Assembly: GCA_027459625.1 (NCBI GenBank)
Contig: DAIDHP010000013.1
Span: 1-64,000, forward strand
DNA from: Chthonomonadales bacterium
GTDB lineage: Bacteria; Armatimonadota; Chthonomonadetes; Chthonomonadales; CAJBBX01
DNA: 64,000 nucleotides
Direction: 5' to 3'
Positions 20,465-31,092 of the stretch are shown here, in pieces. Positions within the stretch are counted from its first letter, which is position 1; each line of letters begins with the position of its first letter. The notes beneath the pieces are model-generated. The model was not told the origin of the DNA, ran no database searches, and worked only from the letters and a program-made list of their open reading frames with translations. A program made the position numbers and the translations under genes.

Positions 20465-23400
20465 ATGAAAAAGACCATATTTGGAATATTATCGGTTATC
20501 CCGTTGCTGCTATGTCTTCCGCTCGCGATCTCCCTCGCACAGGGAAACAACCCATTGATCCCCTCTCCTTTGGAGGTGCGAATTATCGGTCAAAACCGAT
20601 GGCTTATCGGAAGTCCGGTGGCGTTGCGGATCATCGTCACCAACCATCAAACGGGCAAGCCTGTCGCCTCCTCGGTGAAGCTTACTATAGCCTCAACCGG
20701 TCGGGGACACTCGACTTGGCAACTTATGACCTCCAAGACGGATTCACTGGGCACATTGGACGCGAAGCTCAATGTTCCCCCCGCCTCTCCAGGTTCCTAC
20801 ACACTCGACATAGATATCGCGTCGACGATTGGAGCGGATAATCTGAGTCTGCCAATCACACTAACCAAAGGTGCGCGAATCCTCCTCACATGCGACAAAC
20901 CGCTCTACCAGCCCTCCCAAACCATCCACATGCGCGTGCTGGCGATGGATGAAGGGACAAATCGTCCCATTTCCGGAGAACCGGTGACTTTCGAAGTGGA
21001 GGACGCCCGCGGAAACAAAGTCTTCAAAAATACGGGGAACCTCTCCCGTTACGGGGTGGCGTCGGCGGATTTCGTCCTTGCGGATGAAGTCAACATGGGG
21101 GTATTCACTCTACACGCCATCCTGCCGGACGCAAGCGCTGAAAAAAAGGTGGAGGTTAAGCGTTACGTACTGCCCAAATTCAAAATCACCTTCACACCGG
21201 ACAAGGAGTGGTACCTCCCAGGCGAGATACTGCATGGAACGGTGCACGCTGAATACTTCTTCGGCAAACCAGTGGCGGGTGGAACGGTCACGGCAAAGCT
21301 CTCCACAATGGATGTGACTGTTTCTGAGTTGAAAGATATCACGGGCAAGACGGATGAGAATGGCGACTGGAAATTCGATTATGAACTGCCGCTCAACTTC
21401 ATAGGCCAGCCTCTCTCCCAAGGTCAAGCATCTCTCGACGTCAATATTAATGTGAAGGATACGGCTGAGCATTCACAGGAGATGGATAAAATACTTCCCG
21501 TGGTGAAAGACCCTATCTCGATTGTAACCGTCCCCGAGACCCAAACCATCGTGCCGAACGTGAAAAACCGCCTCTACATCAGCGCGGCGTCACCGAACGG
21601 GGAACCTCTAAAGCATATCACGTTAAACGCCTCCTTGGATAACGGCGCTCAAAGCCAAAAGCTTCAAACGGATGATTTGGGCATAGCCGTCTACGAGTTC
21701 ACTCCTGCGCCAAAGCATGATTACAAGGTTGTGATCAATGCGGAGGACCGTTCGGGGCGGAAAATGCATTATGAAACCACTCTGAGACAATCCTCCATTC
21801 CCGAAGGTATCATCCTGCGAGCGAACCAAACGATCGCGAAAGTTGGGCAAAAGATACGATTCACCGTCCTTTCGTCAATTAAATCCGGTTCCGTTTATCT
21901 GGATGTGCTTAGAGACAACCAAACCATACTGACCAAGGCGATGGATATCAAGCAAGGCGAAGGTCGCTTCACGCTAACCGCAACCCCGGATATGACGGGC
22001 ACCATCCGCGTGGACGCCTACCAGATACTGCCTAACGAGGATATCATTCGCGACATGCGTACACTCGTCATCTCGCCTGCAGATGATCTCAAGATAACCG
22101 CAACTGCGGATCAAGCGGTATATAAGCCCGGTTCAGACGCAACCATTAAATTCCTGGTCAAGGATTCTCAAAACAGACCGATCGCCGCAGCGCTGGGGCT
22201 CTCCGTGGTGGATGAAAGCGTTTATGCACTCGCGGAGTTGCAACCCGGTCTGGAGAAGATATATTTCACTTTGGAAAGGGATTTGATGGAGCCCAAGTAT
22301 GAGATACACGGATTAAAACCAAGCTTTCTCATTCACCCGCCATTACGCAGGGATATCTTCTTCACCGACCCTGAAAAGCAACGCGCCGCCGCGATGCTCT
22401 TCGCCGCAGTCCCGGAACGGCCATCCAATACCATTAACACGAACACATGGATGCAACATTGGGAGACAATCCGCGCCAAAGCAGTCACCATCATGCAACG
22501 CAGTTGGCAACAAATAAGGGACGCCATCGCTGAATACAATAAGAATAATCAGGCGCTTCTTACGGATAAAAACGCATTATCGGCGTTACATCAAGCGGGT
22601 TTTCTCACAACGCAACAGACTTTGGACCCGTGGGGGCATCCTTATAGAATAAACTCAGGCGGCGTCTTTCCACGCCTGGGATACTTCACTATCTCCTCCG
22701 CAGGGCCGGATGGCAAATGGAATACGGAGGACGACATCTCCGATATCACCCCATGGGAAGGTCCCATCGGAGGAATGGCAATGGAGGATGGCGTTGGACC
22801 CGTCATGATGCCCCGTGGAGGTGCGATGGCGGGCGGATTCGGAGGGTTTGGTCGCCCAATGGTGTTAGAGGAAAAAGCCGCCGCACCTATGATGCAGATG
22901 CCTGTTTCAAATGCTGCGATCAATACGGTGAATCAAGGAGCGTCAAAAGTCTCGCAGCAAAACGCGGCTCCGCGAACCAGAGAGTATTTCCCTGAAACCA
23001 TGTATTGGAACCCAACCCTCATCACCGACGATGGCGGCCGAGCGGAGATTAAAATCCCAATGGCGGATTCCATCACCACATGGCGTATGAGCATGATGGC
23101 GGATTCGGCAACGGGACTGCTTGGCAGCGGAGACGTCTCAATCAAGTGCTTCCAGCCTTTCTTCGTGGATATCGACCTGCCGATCTCCCTCACTGCAAAC
23201 GATCAAGTGAGCATACCCGTGGCTCTCTACAACTACCTCAAGGAACCACAGACGGTCACTTTAAATCTATCCAAAGGGGACTGGTTCACCGTTTCGGGAT
23301 CATCCTCGGTGAAAATCCTGATGAACCCGGGGGAAGTGAAGGTGCACTACTTCCCGATCACAGTGCAGCAGATCGGAAACCATGCATTGAAAGTCACCGC

Positions 23401-25066
23401 AATCGGACCGAAATTCTCCGATGCGATCCAGCGCAATATTCAGGTGCTCCCGGACGGCAAGGAGAAGAGATCCGTTATTAACGACTCTCTGTCGGGTTCC
23501 GTTCAAAAGTCCGTGACGATCCCCGCCGACGCCATACCGGACGCCTCGAATCTCTGGGTGAAGCTCTACCCGGGCGTCTTCAGCCAAGTGGTTGACGGCT
23601 TGGATTCACTGCTGCGCATGCCCAACGGTTGCTTCGAGCAAACCAGTTCGACAACCTACCCGAACGTGCTGATTCTGAACTACCTGAAGAGCATTAAGAA
23701 GATAAATCCTGAGATTCAGATGAAGGCGGAAGGATATATCAACATAGGCTACCAAAGACTTGTCACATTTGAATGCAAGTCGGGTGGGTTCTCATGGTTT
23801 GGAAACGAGCCCGCCAACCAGATCCTCACGGCGTATGGGTTGCTGGAGTTCACCGACATGTCCCATGTCTACAATGTGGACCCCGCCCTTATCACTCGCA
23901 CGGCGCAATGGCTTGCGAACCAGCAAAACGCGGACGGCTCCTGGCTGGAAACGCATCAGGGCATCGCGGAGGGGATCATCAACCGTCAGACCGGAGCCCT
24001 GAGGACCACCGCTTACGTCGGATGGGCTTTGAATGAATCCGGTTACCAAGGGCCCGCGCTTCAAAAGGGGCTGGACTATGTGAAAACACACATATCGGAG
24101 GCGAAGGATCCTTACACTTTGGCGGTTATCCTCAACTTCCTGGATGGAGCCGCAAAAGGAGACGCCATCACGGACAAGGTGGCTAATGATCTCATCTCCC
24201 TTGCGAAAACGGACGATAAGACGGCGTGGTGGGAAAGCGACACCCAAACCTTCACCGGCGCCGTGAAAGCGTCCGCCGACTTGGAGACCACCGGGCTAGC
24301 CGCTTACGGGTTGGTGAGATGGGGCGGCAATCCGACGTTTGCGAACAAGGCGCTTGCCAAGCTAGTGCAAAGCAAGGATAGCTATGGCTCTTGGAGCACA
24401 ACTCAGGGGACGGTTTGGTCGTTGAAAGCGCTCCTGTATGCAAGTACGAATGGAACGGGAACCGCTAACGGCAAAGTGACCATCGCCGCGAATGGAACTC
24501 AAGCGACCTCCATAGACATCACGCCGGAAAACAGCGATGTGATGCATCAGGTGGATTTGACCCAATACCTCAAACCCGGCGACAATCAAATCAACCTCCA
24601 ATTCCAGGGCAAGGGAAACCTCTCTTATCAAATTGTGGATAGATACTACGAACCTTGGAACAGAATGGCGATGCCGACGCACCCGATTCTCTCCATCGAG
24701 GTGAATTACGATAAGCGTCTGCTGGCTCAAAACGACGTTGCCACTGTGACCGCCACAGTGAAAAACATGACAGGTGAAGTGGCGGAGATGCCTCTGATCG
24801 ATTTAGGGGTTCCTCCTGGGTTCACCGTTCTTCCGGATAAGTTGGACGCTCTCGTAAAGCAGGGAACCATCAGCAAATATACGATAGCCGCGCGGCAGGT
24901 GATCATATACATGCAGAAGCTTGATCCGGGGCAACAAGTCGCCATATCCTATGATGTGCAGGCGAACTACCCGATCAAAGCCCTCACACCGTTAAGCAAA
25001 GCCTATCCATACTACAATCCCGAGGATGTGGCGATCTCATCGCCGCAGCAAATCACGGTAAGGTAG
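20465..25066 (+). CDS. Alpha-2-macroglobulin family protein with GCFEQ thioester motif
   Basis: 1533 aa; signal peptide; MG-domain signatures (LTCDKPLYQPSQTIHMRVLAMD); LRMPNGCFEQTSSTTYPNVLILNYLK thioester region. Confidence 0.93.
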   Translation: MKKTIFGILSVIPLLLCLPLAISLAQGNNPLIPSPLEVRIIGQNRWLIGSPVALRIIVTNHQTGKPVASSVKLTIASTGRGHSTWQLMTSKTDSLGTLDAKLNVPPASPGSYTLDIDIASTIGADNLSLPITLTKGARILLTCDKPLYQPSQTIHMRVLAMDEGTNRPISGEPVTFEVEDARGNKVFKNTGNLSRYGVASADFVLADEVNMGVFTLHAILPDASAEKKVEVKRYVLPKFKITFTPDKEWYLPGEILHGTVHAEYFFGKPVAGGTVTAKLSTMDVTVSELKDITGKTDENGDWKFDYELPLNFIGQPLSQGQASLDVNINVKDTAEHSQEMDKILPVVKDPISIVTVPETQTIVPNVKNRLYISAASPNGEPLKHITLNASLDNGAQSQKLQTDDLGIAVYEFTPAPKHDYKVVINAEDRSGRKMHYETTLRQSSIPEGIILRANQTIAKVGQKIRFTVLSSIKSGSVYLDVLRDNQTILTKAMDIKQGEGRFTLTATPDMTGTIRVDAYQILPNEDIIRDMRTLVISPADDLKITATADQAVYKPGSDATIKFLVKDSQNRPIAAALGLSVVDESVYALAELQPGLEKIYFTLERDLMEPKYEIHGLKPSFLIHPPLRRDIFFTDPEKQRAAAMLFAAVPERPSNTINTNTWMQHWETIRAKAVTIMQRSWQQIRDAIAEYNKNNQALLTDKNALSALHQAGFLTTQQTLDPWGHPYRINSGGVFPRLGYFTISSAGPDGKWNTEDDISDITPWEGPIGGMAMEDGVGPVMMPRGGAMAGGFGGFGRPMVLEEKAAAPMMQMPVSNAAINTVNQGASKVSQQNAAPRTREYFPETMYWNPTLITDDGGRAEIKIPMADSITTWRMSMMADSATGLLGSGDVSIKCFQPFFVDIDLPISLTANDQVSIPVALYNYLKEPQTVTLNLSKGDWFTVSGSSSVKILMNPGEVKVHYFPITVQQIGNHALKVTAIGPKFSDAIQRNIQVLPDGKEKRSVINDSLSGSVQKSVTIPADAIPDASNLWVKLYPGVFSQVVDGLDSLLRMPNGCFEQTSSTTYPNVLILNYLKSIKKINPEIQMKAEGYINIGYQRLVTFECKSGGFSWFGNEPANQILTAYGLLEFTDMSHVYNVDPALITRTAQWLANQQNADGSWLETHQGIAEGIINRQTGALRTTAYVGWALNESGYQGPALQKGLDYVKTHISEAKDPYTLAVILNFLDGAAKGDAITDKVANDLISLAKTDDKTAWWESDTQTFTGAVKASADLETTGLAAYGLVRWGGNPTFANKALAKLVQSKDSYGSWSTTQGTVWSLKALLYASTNGTGTANGKVTIAANGTQATSIDITPENSDVMHQVDLTQYLKPGDNQINLQFQGKGNLSYQIVDRYYEPWNRMAMPTHPILSIEVNYDKRLLAQNDVATVTATVKNMTGEVAEMPLIDLGVPPGFTVLPDKLDALVKQGTISKYTIAARQVIIYMQKLDPGQQVAISYDVQANYPIKALTPLSKAYPYYNPEDVAISSPQQITVR

Positions 25067-25125
25067 AGGGACCGTATGGATGAAGAATGGGGTATGAAGT
25101 GGCTTCATGCTCCTTAAGACACAGG

Positions 25126-25162
25126 CGAGACGGGATTCCTTCCATCCCGTCTCGCGTTTTAT
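25126..25162 (+). terminator. Rho-independent terminator after the alpha-2-macroglobulin gene
   Basis: CGAGACGGGA-N9-TCCCGTCTCG followed by CGTTTTATT. Confidence 0.85.
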
Positions 25163-25313
25163 TGTTAATCGCAAACGGATTATCCGCTCATAATCGCGTG
25201 TGCGCGAAGAATTTCACATTTGTAAAATGTGTGGACATTTTCATCGGGATTCCGGTAAACTACCTTTAGGTAGTCGTGTAAATAGTTGTGAACCACCAAA
25301 GAGGATTAAGTGC

Positions 25314-25937
25314 ATGGAAGCGGAGATTAAATCCAAGTGTGGACTCACGGGACAGGAGATGTATTTTCTGGAACGCGCAGGTTATTTTGTTCGCCGAGCG
25401 TGTCTGAATATCCCTGTCGAAGACTGCATCTCTCCGGATTTCATCTCATTGAAGTTCGCACTGGAATTATTCGCTCTCCCGGAAGTGTCGATTGCGGAAA
25501 GAGAGCTCTTTCGGAACGCGAAAGCATTGAAAGTGCTATATCGCTTTTCGAACGCTCTCTCAGGGGAAATAACGAAAACACTTTATCATGTTCAACCACC
25601 GAAGGATGCATATTACGAGGGGGTGGACATAAGAGTTGTTCTAACGGATAACCTGAATGTGGAAGCAATATCCGGATCGCATGCGGATTTATCCTCCGAT
25701 AGAGTTTCGCTGGGAAATCGCGTTCCGACGGAACCCGTATGGACGGTGTTATCATTATCCAAGGGGGATGTGCTCTTCGCCGATTCCAAACTGTCCGTAA
25801 GGGAACGCCCTGCGTCCGGCGCTAACGAGGCTTCCATACTTTTACAACTATCTTCGATACCCGCTTCATCGGGGTGGCATACCCCTCCACACACGGAGAT
25901 TCCGGAATTGATTCGTTCTTTTTTTACGGTTATTTAA
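25314..25937 (+). CDS. Hypothetical protein upstream of recX
   Basis: ORF starting MEAEIKSKCGLTGQEMYFLERAGYFVRRACL; no recognised family. Ends immediately before the recX start. Confidence 0.6.
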   Translation: MEAEIKSKCGLTGQEMYFLERAGYFVRRACLNIPVEDCISPDFISLKFALELFALPEVSIAERELFRNAKALKVLYRFSNALSGEITKTLYHVQPPKDAYYEGVDIRVVLTDNLNVEAISGSHADLSSDRVSLGNRVPTEPVWTVLSLSKGDVLFADSKLSVRERPASGANEASILLQLSSIPASSGWHTPPHTEIPELIRSFFTVI

Positions 25938-25938
25938 G

Positions 25939-26403
25939 ATGGAGGAACGCGAAAGGGCGTTACAAATCGCGTATCGTTATTTAGACTACTCAGCGCACAC
26001 GCGCTGGGAGGTTCATAGAAAACTGATGCAATCGGGCTTTGAGGAGGATGTGGTCGAGAAGACGTTGACCGCTTTGGAAAGCATCGACTTGATCAATGAT
26101 CATGCATATAGTCAACGATGGATAGAAAGCCGGAGCGTATCCAAGGGGTATGGAAAAGTCCGTTTGGAATCCGAATTACTACAAAGAGGGGTTGACAAGG
26201 ACGTCATAAGAGAAGCCCTGCAACAATTATCGGAGGAGGAAGAGATCAATAAAGCGTTCTCGCTAGCACGCAAACAACTTTCCTCTGGCGCACCGATGAA
26301 TTTGAAGGAAAAAAGAAGGTTATTCGCTTTTTTACTAAGACGCGGATATAATACGGGAATAATTGAAAAGGTATTCACCCTCTTGGGGGTGGACAATGAT
26401 TAG
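25939..26403 (+). CDS. recX: Regulatory protein RecX family
   Basis: RALQIAYRYLDYSAHTRWEVHRKLMQSGFEEDVVEKTLTALESIDLINDHAYSQRWIESR. Confidence 0.88.
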   Translation: MEERERALQIAYRYLDYSAHTRWEVHRKLMQSGFEEDVVEKTLTALESIDLINDHAYSQRWIESRSVSKGYGKVRLESELLQRGVDKDVIREALQQLSEEEEINKAFSLARKQLSSGAPMNLKEKRRLFAFLLRRGYNTGIIEKVFTLLGVDND

Positions 26404-26421
26404 GTGAATGGAATCTGCCAG

Positions 26422-26479
26422 CCATCGATGGTTATTATCGACCGTCGATCGACGCTTTACCTCAGACATATAATGTCTG
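26422..26479 (+). promoter_or_regulatory. Three tandem palindromes in the recX-rny intergenic leader
   Basis: CCATCGATGG (26422-26431), CGTCGATCGACG (26443-26454), CAGACAT-ATA-ATGTCTG (26463-26479), directly upstream of the rny RBS and start. Confidence 0.55.
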
Positions 26480-26493
26480 GAGGTGTTTTATAA

Positions 26494-28041
26494 GTGGAAT
26501 ATATACCGTTCATAGCGACACTGCTTCTTGGCATTGCGGCGGTGGCGTACAACATCCATATCTATAAGAAAAATGCAAATCTCTTAAATCTGGAAACCAA
26601 AAAAGCTCTCGCGGAAGCGGAAAGGATCAAAGAGGAGGCTCTCAAGGAGAGCGATGCGTGCAAACGAGAGGCATTACTTGAAGCAAAGGACGAAGCCTAC
26701 CGTCTGCGTGCGGAGATGGAACGCGAGAATCGTGAAAAGAAAGCGGAAGTTCAGAGGTTAGAGCGGCGACTGGCGCAGAAAGAGGAGACACTCGATCGAC
26801 GGCTTGAAACCGTTGAGAGGAAGGAGCGAAATCTCCATAATTTGGAGGCGTCCCTCCAAAAAAAAGATAACGAAATCACACAGATCATTGATACGCAAAA
26901 GACGGAACTGCAACGGATATCCGAATTGACGGTGGACGAGGCTCGTTCCATCTTTCTTAAAGCGGTGGAGGACGAATCCCGCAAGGAAGCGGCGAAGTTG
27001 ATGCGGGAGATTGAGGATGACGCTAAAAAGGATGCGGACCGCAAGGCGAGAAGCATTATCACCTTAGCCATACAACGATGCGCGGTGGACCAGACATCGG
27101 AGACCACCGTCTCCGTCGTGCCTCTGCCGAACGACGAAATGAAAGGAAGGATCATCGGTCGGGAGGGGCGAAATATTCGCGCGTTTGAAACGATGACTGG
27201 GGTGGATTTGATCATAGACGATACACCGGAAGCGGTGGTTCTATCCGCTTTCGATCCCACCCGAAGAGAGGTGGCGCGTATCGCGCTTACCAATCTCATT
27301 ATTGACGGTCGGATCCATCCGGGGCGCATCGAGGAGATGATCGCAAAAGCTCGCCAAGAGGTGGATCAACGCATTCTTGAGGCGGGCGAGGAGGCGGTGA
27401 TAAAGTCTGGCGTCACCGGCATATCTATCGATATCATCAAATTACTCGGTAAAATGCACTATAGAACCAGCTACGGTCAAAACGTCCTCGACCATTCGGT
27501 GGAGGTGAGCCTTCTTGCCGGTATGCTGGCTGCGGAGGTGGGCGCCAACGTCCAAGTGGCGAAACGCGCCGGACTGTTGCACGATTTGGGCAAAGCCGTG
27601 GATTTCGAGGTGGAGGGGCCGCACGCAGTGATCGGAGCGGATATCCTTCGACGTTACAAGGAATCGCAGGAAGTAATTCTGGCGGTGGAGGGACATCATT
27701 ACGATGTGGACCCAAATTCGCTGGAGGCTATTCTGGTGATCTGCGCGGATAGTATCTCCGCAAGCAGACCCGGGGCGAGAAGGGAATCACTGGAAACCTA
27801 CGTTAAACGTCTAAAGAAGCTTGAGGAGATTGCTGACAGCTTCCAAGGGGTGGAGAAAACATTTGCGGTGCAAGCGGGTAGGGAGATCCGGCTCATCGTG
27901 AAACCGGAGCAAATAGACGATCTTGCCGCGATTAAACTCGCTCGGGATACCGCTCATCGAATCGAGGAAGAGATGGAGTACCCGGGGCAGATCAAAGTCA
28001 CCGTCATTAGAGAGACGAGAGCCATAGACTTCGCCAAATAA
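26494..28041 (+). CDS. rny: Ribonuclease Y
   Basis: N-terminal TM and coiled coil; KH region [47 protein letters not shown] region [12 protein letters not shown]. Confidence 0.95.
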   Translation: MEYIPFIATLLLGIAAVAYNIHIYKKNANLLNLETKKALAEAERIKEEALKESDACKREALLEAKDEAYRLRAEMERENREKKAEVQRLERRLAQKEETLDRRLETVERKERNLHNLEASLQKKDNEITQIIDTQKTELQRISELTVDEARSIFLKAVEDESRKEAAKLMREIEDDAKKDADRKARSIITLAIQRCAVDQTSETTVSVVPLPNDEMKGRIIGREGRNIRAFETMTGVDLIIDDTPEAVVLSAFDPTRREVARIALTNLIIDGRIHPGRIEEMIAKARQEVDQRILEAGEEAVIKSGVTGISIDIIKLLGKMHYRTSYGQNVLDHSVEVSLLAGMLAAEVGANVQVAKRAGLLHDLGKAVDFEVEGPHAVIGADILRRYKESQEVILAVEGHHYDVDPNSLEAILVICADSISASRPGARRESLETYVKRLKKLEEIADSFQGVEKTFAVQAGREIRLIVKPEQIDDLAAIKLARDTAHRIEEEMEYPGQIKVTVIRETRAIDFAK

Positions 28042-28127
28042 CATAATGCGGATCACCACCGCGTTCACATAACATGCGTTCATGCCGTACGGCAACAAGG
28101 AGAAAAACGAAAGCGGATGCGGATTTA

Positions 28128-28907
28128 ATGAGAATTCTGATGATTGGGGATGTGGTCGGAAAGCCGGGAAGAAACGCACTATTACAACTCCTACCCGATC
28201 TACGTAAATCGCGCGACATAGATTTCGTGATAGTCAACGGTGAAAACGCAGCAGGGGGAATGGGAATAACCCCCGAGATCGCTCTTAACTTTCAGGAGGA
28301 GATGCGGGTGGATGTGATCACTCTTGGAAACCACGCCTGGGCTAAGAAAGAGATTTACCCATTTTTGGATTCCAACGAAAGGATACTCCGCCCCGCAAAC
28401 TTCCCACCGGATGTTCCGGGAAGAGGAATGGATATCTACGAAACGTCTAAGGGCAACTTGGCGGTGGTGGTTCTGCAGGGCAGAACCTTCATGGAGCCGA
28501 CCGATGACCCATTTCGCTTGGTGGACGCCATTATTAAAAAGATGGGCGATAAGACCACGTGCATCTTCATTGATTTCCATGGAGAGGCGACATCGGAGAA
28601 AATGGCGTTCGGTTGGTACGTGAACGGAAGAGTGAGTGCGGTGATTGGAACGCATACGCACGTTCAAACATCCGATGAAAGAATTCTGCCTGGGGGAACG
28701 GCGTATATAACGGACGTCGGAATGACGGGGCCCACAGACTCGGTGATCGGGATGAAGTGCGATGTGATCATACCGAGATTCACTAAGTTGCTCCCCACCA
28801 AATTCGAAGTCGCGGAAGGTCAGGCGCACCTTTGCGCGGTGGTCGTTGAACTGAACCCCATTACGGGAAAAGCGCTTCAAATTGAAAGAATCAAAATGGA
28901 ATGCTAA
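28128..28907 (+). CDS. ymdB: YmdB-family metallophosphoesterase (TIGR00282-like)
   Basis: MRILMIGDVVGKPGRNALLQLLPDLRKSRDIDFVIVNGENAAGGMGITPEIA; immediately downstream of rny. Confidence 0.9.
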   Translation: MRILMIGDVVGKPGRNALLQLLPDLRKSRDIDFVIVNGENAAGGMGITPEIALNFQEEMRVDVITLGNHAWAKKEIYPFLDSNERILRPANFPPDVPGRGMDIYETSKGNLAVVVLQGRTFMEPTDDPFRLVDAIIKKMGDKTTCIFIDFHGEATSEKMAFGWYVNGRVSAVIGTHTHVQTSDERILPGGTAYITDVGMTGPTDSVIGMKCDVIIPRFTKLLPTKFEVAEGQAHLCAVVVELNPITGKALQIERIKMEC

Positions 28908-28959
28908 CATGTCCGCTTGCAATCAACTGCAGCCGACGAGAGGCGGGAGGATTGGTTAT

Positions 28960-30048
28960 ATGAACCATCGAGCACGTTTCATTTTAACGGGATGGATTGC
29001 GGGTTTCCTTGCATTCGCAATCTCTCCTGTCGTTCTTGCACAGCCAAAATCCCCAAGCGAGATCGACTTCTACACGGGGAACAGCCTGTCACAATCCGGA
29101 ATCACCCTAAGCTCCTGGGGGAGCGGTCAAACGGGCTCCGTTTCGGATATCGTCTACACAGGATCCAATTCCATCAAGGTTATATCTCAAGGTCTGTATC
29201 AAGGAGCGTGTCTTACATTCACCAATCCGGTGGATATTTCATCGGTGGTGAATGACGCCGACGCCTATTTTCAGATGTATGTGCTGCCTCCCACCACCTC
29301 CAAATCACGCTCTAATCGATTCTACTCGCCTTTCGGCGGTTCAGGCCCAATGTCCGGCATGCCGAACTCCGGCGGCGGTCGCCAGGGCGGAGGTGAATAC
29401 GGGGGTGGCGGTCCGTACGGTGGTGGTGGTCCATACGGTGGGGGGCGAATGGGAGGGGCCTACGGAGGAGGACCAAACAACCCTTACGGAAATAACAATA
29501 ATCAACAGACTTTGAAACCAGCGCCAAATCTGAAGAGCATTCGAATGGTGCTGGTAATGGATAACGGTAAGATGACGGAATGCACCATGTCGCTTGAAAA
29601 CGCGGGGAGTTCTCATGACAACTGGGAGGAGCTTGCCATTCCTTTAAAAGCCATCCCGGGATTAGCGACCATGTCGGATCACATCAAGGAGATACAGATA
29701 TTCGGCGATACATCCGCCACGTTTTACATTGGCGAGATACGCATCATTCATGACGACACTCCCATTACGATTGATCTACAGTCGGATCAAACCATTGCAG
29801 TAAACGACATCGTCACCTTTAGAGGTTCCGCTGAAGCGGGGCCAACCCTGCTGAGATATGAATGGAATTTCGGCACGAACCCCGGACCGGTCGAAAAGAA
29901 TGGGGAGTTCATGGTGGATGCCGAAGGTAAAACAGTCCAAAAACAGTTCACCAAGAGCGGTGACTACGTTGTGACCCTAAAAGTCAGCGACGTATACGGA
30001 ATCAAACCGCCCGCATACGAAAAGATCAACATTCACGTAACTCTCTAA
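28960..30048 (+). CDS. Secreted protein with Gly/Tyr-rich linker and C-terminal PKD-like domain
   Basis: Signal-peptide-like MNHRARFILTGWIAGFLAFAISPVVLA; GGGEYGGGGPYGGGGPYGGGRMGGAYGGG; PKD-like DIVTFRGSAEAGPTLLRYEWNFG...GDYVVTLKVSDVYG. Confidence 0.7.
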   Translation: MNHRARFILTGWIAGFLAFAISPVVLAQPKSPSEIDFYTGNSLSQSGITLSSWGSGQTGSVSDIVYTGSNSIKVISQGLYQGACLTFTNPVDISSVVNDADAYFQMYVLPPTTSKSRSNRFYSPFGGSGPMSGMPNSGGGRQGGGEYGGGGPYGGGGPYGGGRMGGAYGGGPNNPYGNNNNQQTLKPAPNLKSIRMVLVMDNGKMTECTMSLENAGSSHDNWEELAIPLKAIPGLATMSDHIKEIQIFGDTSATFYIGEIRIIHDDTPITIDLQSDQTIAVNDIVTFRGSAEAGPTLLRYEWNFGTNPGPVEKNGEFMVDAEGKTVQKQFTKSGDYVVTLKVSDVYGIKPPAYEKINIHVTL

Positions 30049-30074
30049 ACCACTCGGGGGATAAGGATCGAACC

Positions 30075-30941
30075 TTATTCCCCGATCTCCGTATAGGTCG
30101 TGCGGCGGATTCCAAGTTCCTCAATTTTACGTCGCACTTTGGCGCTTAGGAGGGCGTATTGGTCCACGTCCATTCCCTTCTCACCGCCATTCAAAGGTCG
30201 TGCATGTAACGTTCCAGGGTGAAAATACATTTCATTCACCTCTCCTCTCAACCTCGCCAGCAAATCCAGCACGTATGTCTCATTCATATTCCCGGTCTCC
30301 TGCTGTCCGTATACGCGATCCGCTACGTATATCGATTTTCCGGAAAGCGACCTGAGATTGCGTTTGCGTATTGCGTTGAAAAAGGTTATCTCAACCCTTC
30401 GCATGATGGGTCTTTCCCTATTTGCGGGATGAAACTCCTCGTATGGGATTCGAACGGATCGAACGCCGTACTCCTCGCAGAGCGGAATGAGGATATCCCA
30501 AACGATAGGCATCATATGCATATGTTGGTGCCCGTTAACATGATCGAAAGGCAATCCAAACGTAACGTAACGCTCGAACTGCGCTCTCATCTCCGCTTTC
30601 AATTGTTTGCGAAACCCTCGATTCAGGTAGTACTTCATTCCCGCGCGCACCGGGTCTGATGGAAACCTGTTGGAATCATCCGTTAACAACGGAATATCCG
30701 AATGCGGTAAGGTGGCGCTCCCATCGCTAAGGGTAAGGTGCAAGCCAACCTCTAAATTCGGATGCTCCTTCCGCAAGTCCACAGCCGCTTGCGCTGCGGG
30801 CTCGTTCACCATAAGGCTTGCGCTGGTTAACACACCCTCCAGCAGGCAGCGTATGATCGCCTCGTTTGTTTCGGGACGCGCCCCGAAATCGTCGGCGTTG
30901 ATTATCAGTGACAGGGTCATCTTGTGCCAGTATCTTTCCAT
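30075..30941 (-). CDS. ChbG/YdjC/HpnK-family carbohydrate deacetylase
   Basis: LSLIINADDFGARPETNEAIIRCLLEGVLTSASLMVN...GLPFDHVNGHQHMHMMP. Confidence 0.88.
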   Translation of the reverse strand: MERYWHKMTLSLIINADDFGARPETNEAIIRCLLEGVLTSASLMVNEPAAQAAVDLRKEHPNLEVGLHLTLSDGSATLPHSDIPLLTDDSNRFPSDPVRAGMKYYLNRGFRKQLKAEMRAQFERYVTFGLPFDHVNGHQHMHMMPIVWDILIPLCEEYGVRSVRIPYEEFHPANRERPIMRRVEITFFNAIRKRNLRSLSGKSIYVADRVYGQQETGNMNETYVLDLLARLRGEVNEMYFHPGTLHARPLNGGEKGMDVDQYALLSAKVRRKIEELGIRRTTYTEIGE

Positions 30942-31092
30942 GGAGACATATTATATATTCATTCCATCCGTTCTATTATGACATCCCCCTACGACGGATG
31001 ATCTTCGAATGCGAAATATGGAATTGACGATTTGTGCGTAAGGTGATAGAATTTGCAGGTATTCCAAGTCGATGAGGTGAAAATCCTGAAAG

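Noticed and set aside
30054-30085. TCGGGGGATAAGG/CCTTATTCCCCGA inverted repeat between convergent genes
   Set aside because: No T-run on either strand, so not called as a Rho-independent terminator, though it may end transcripts.
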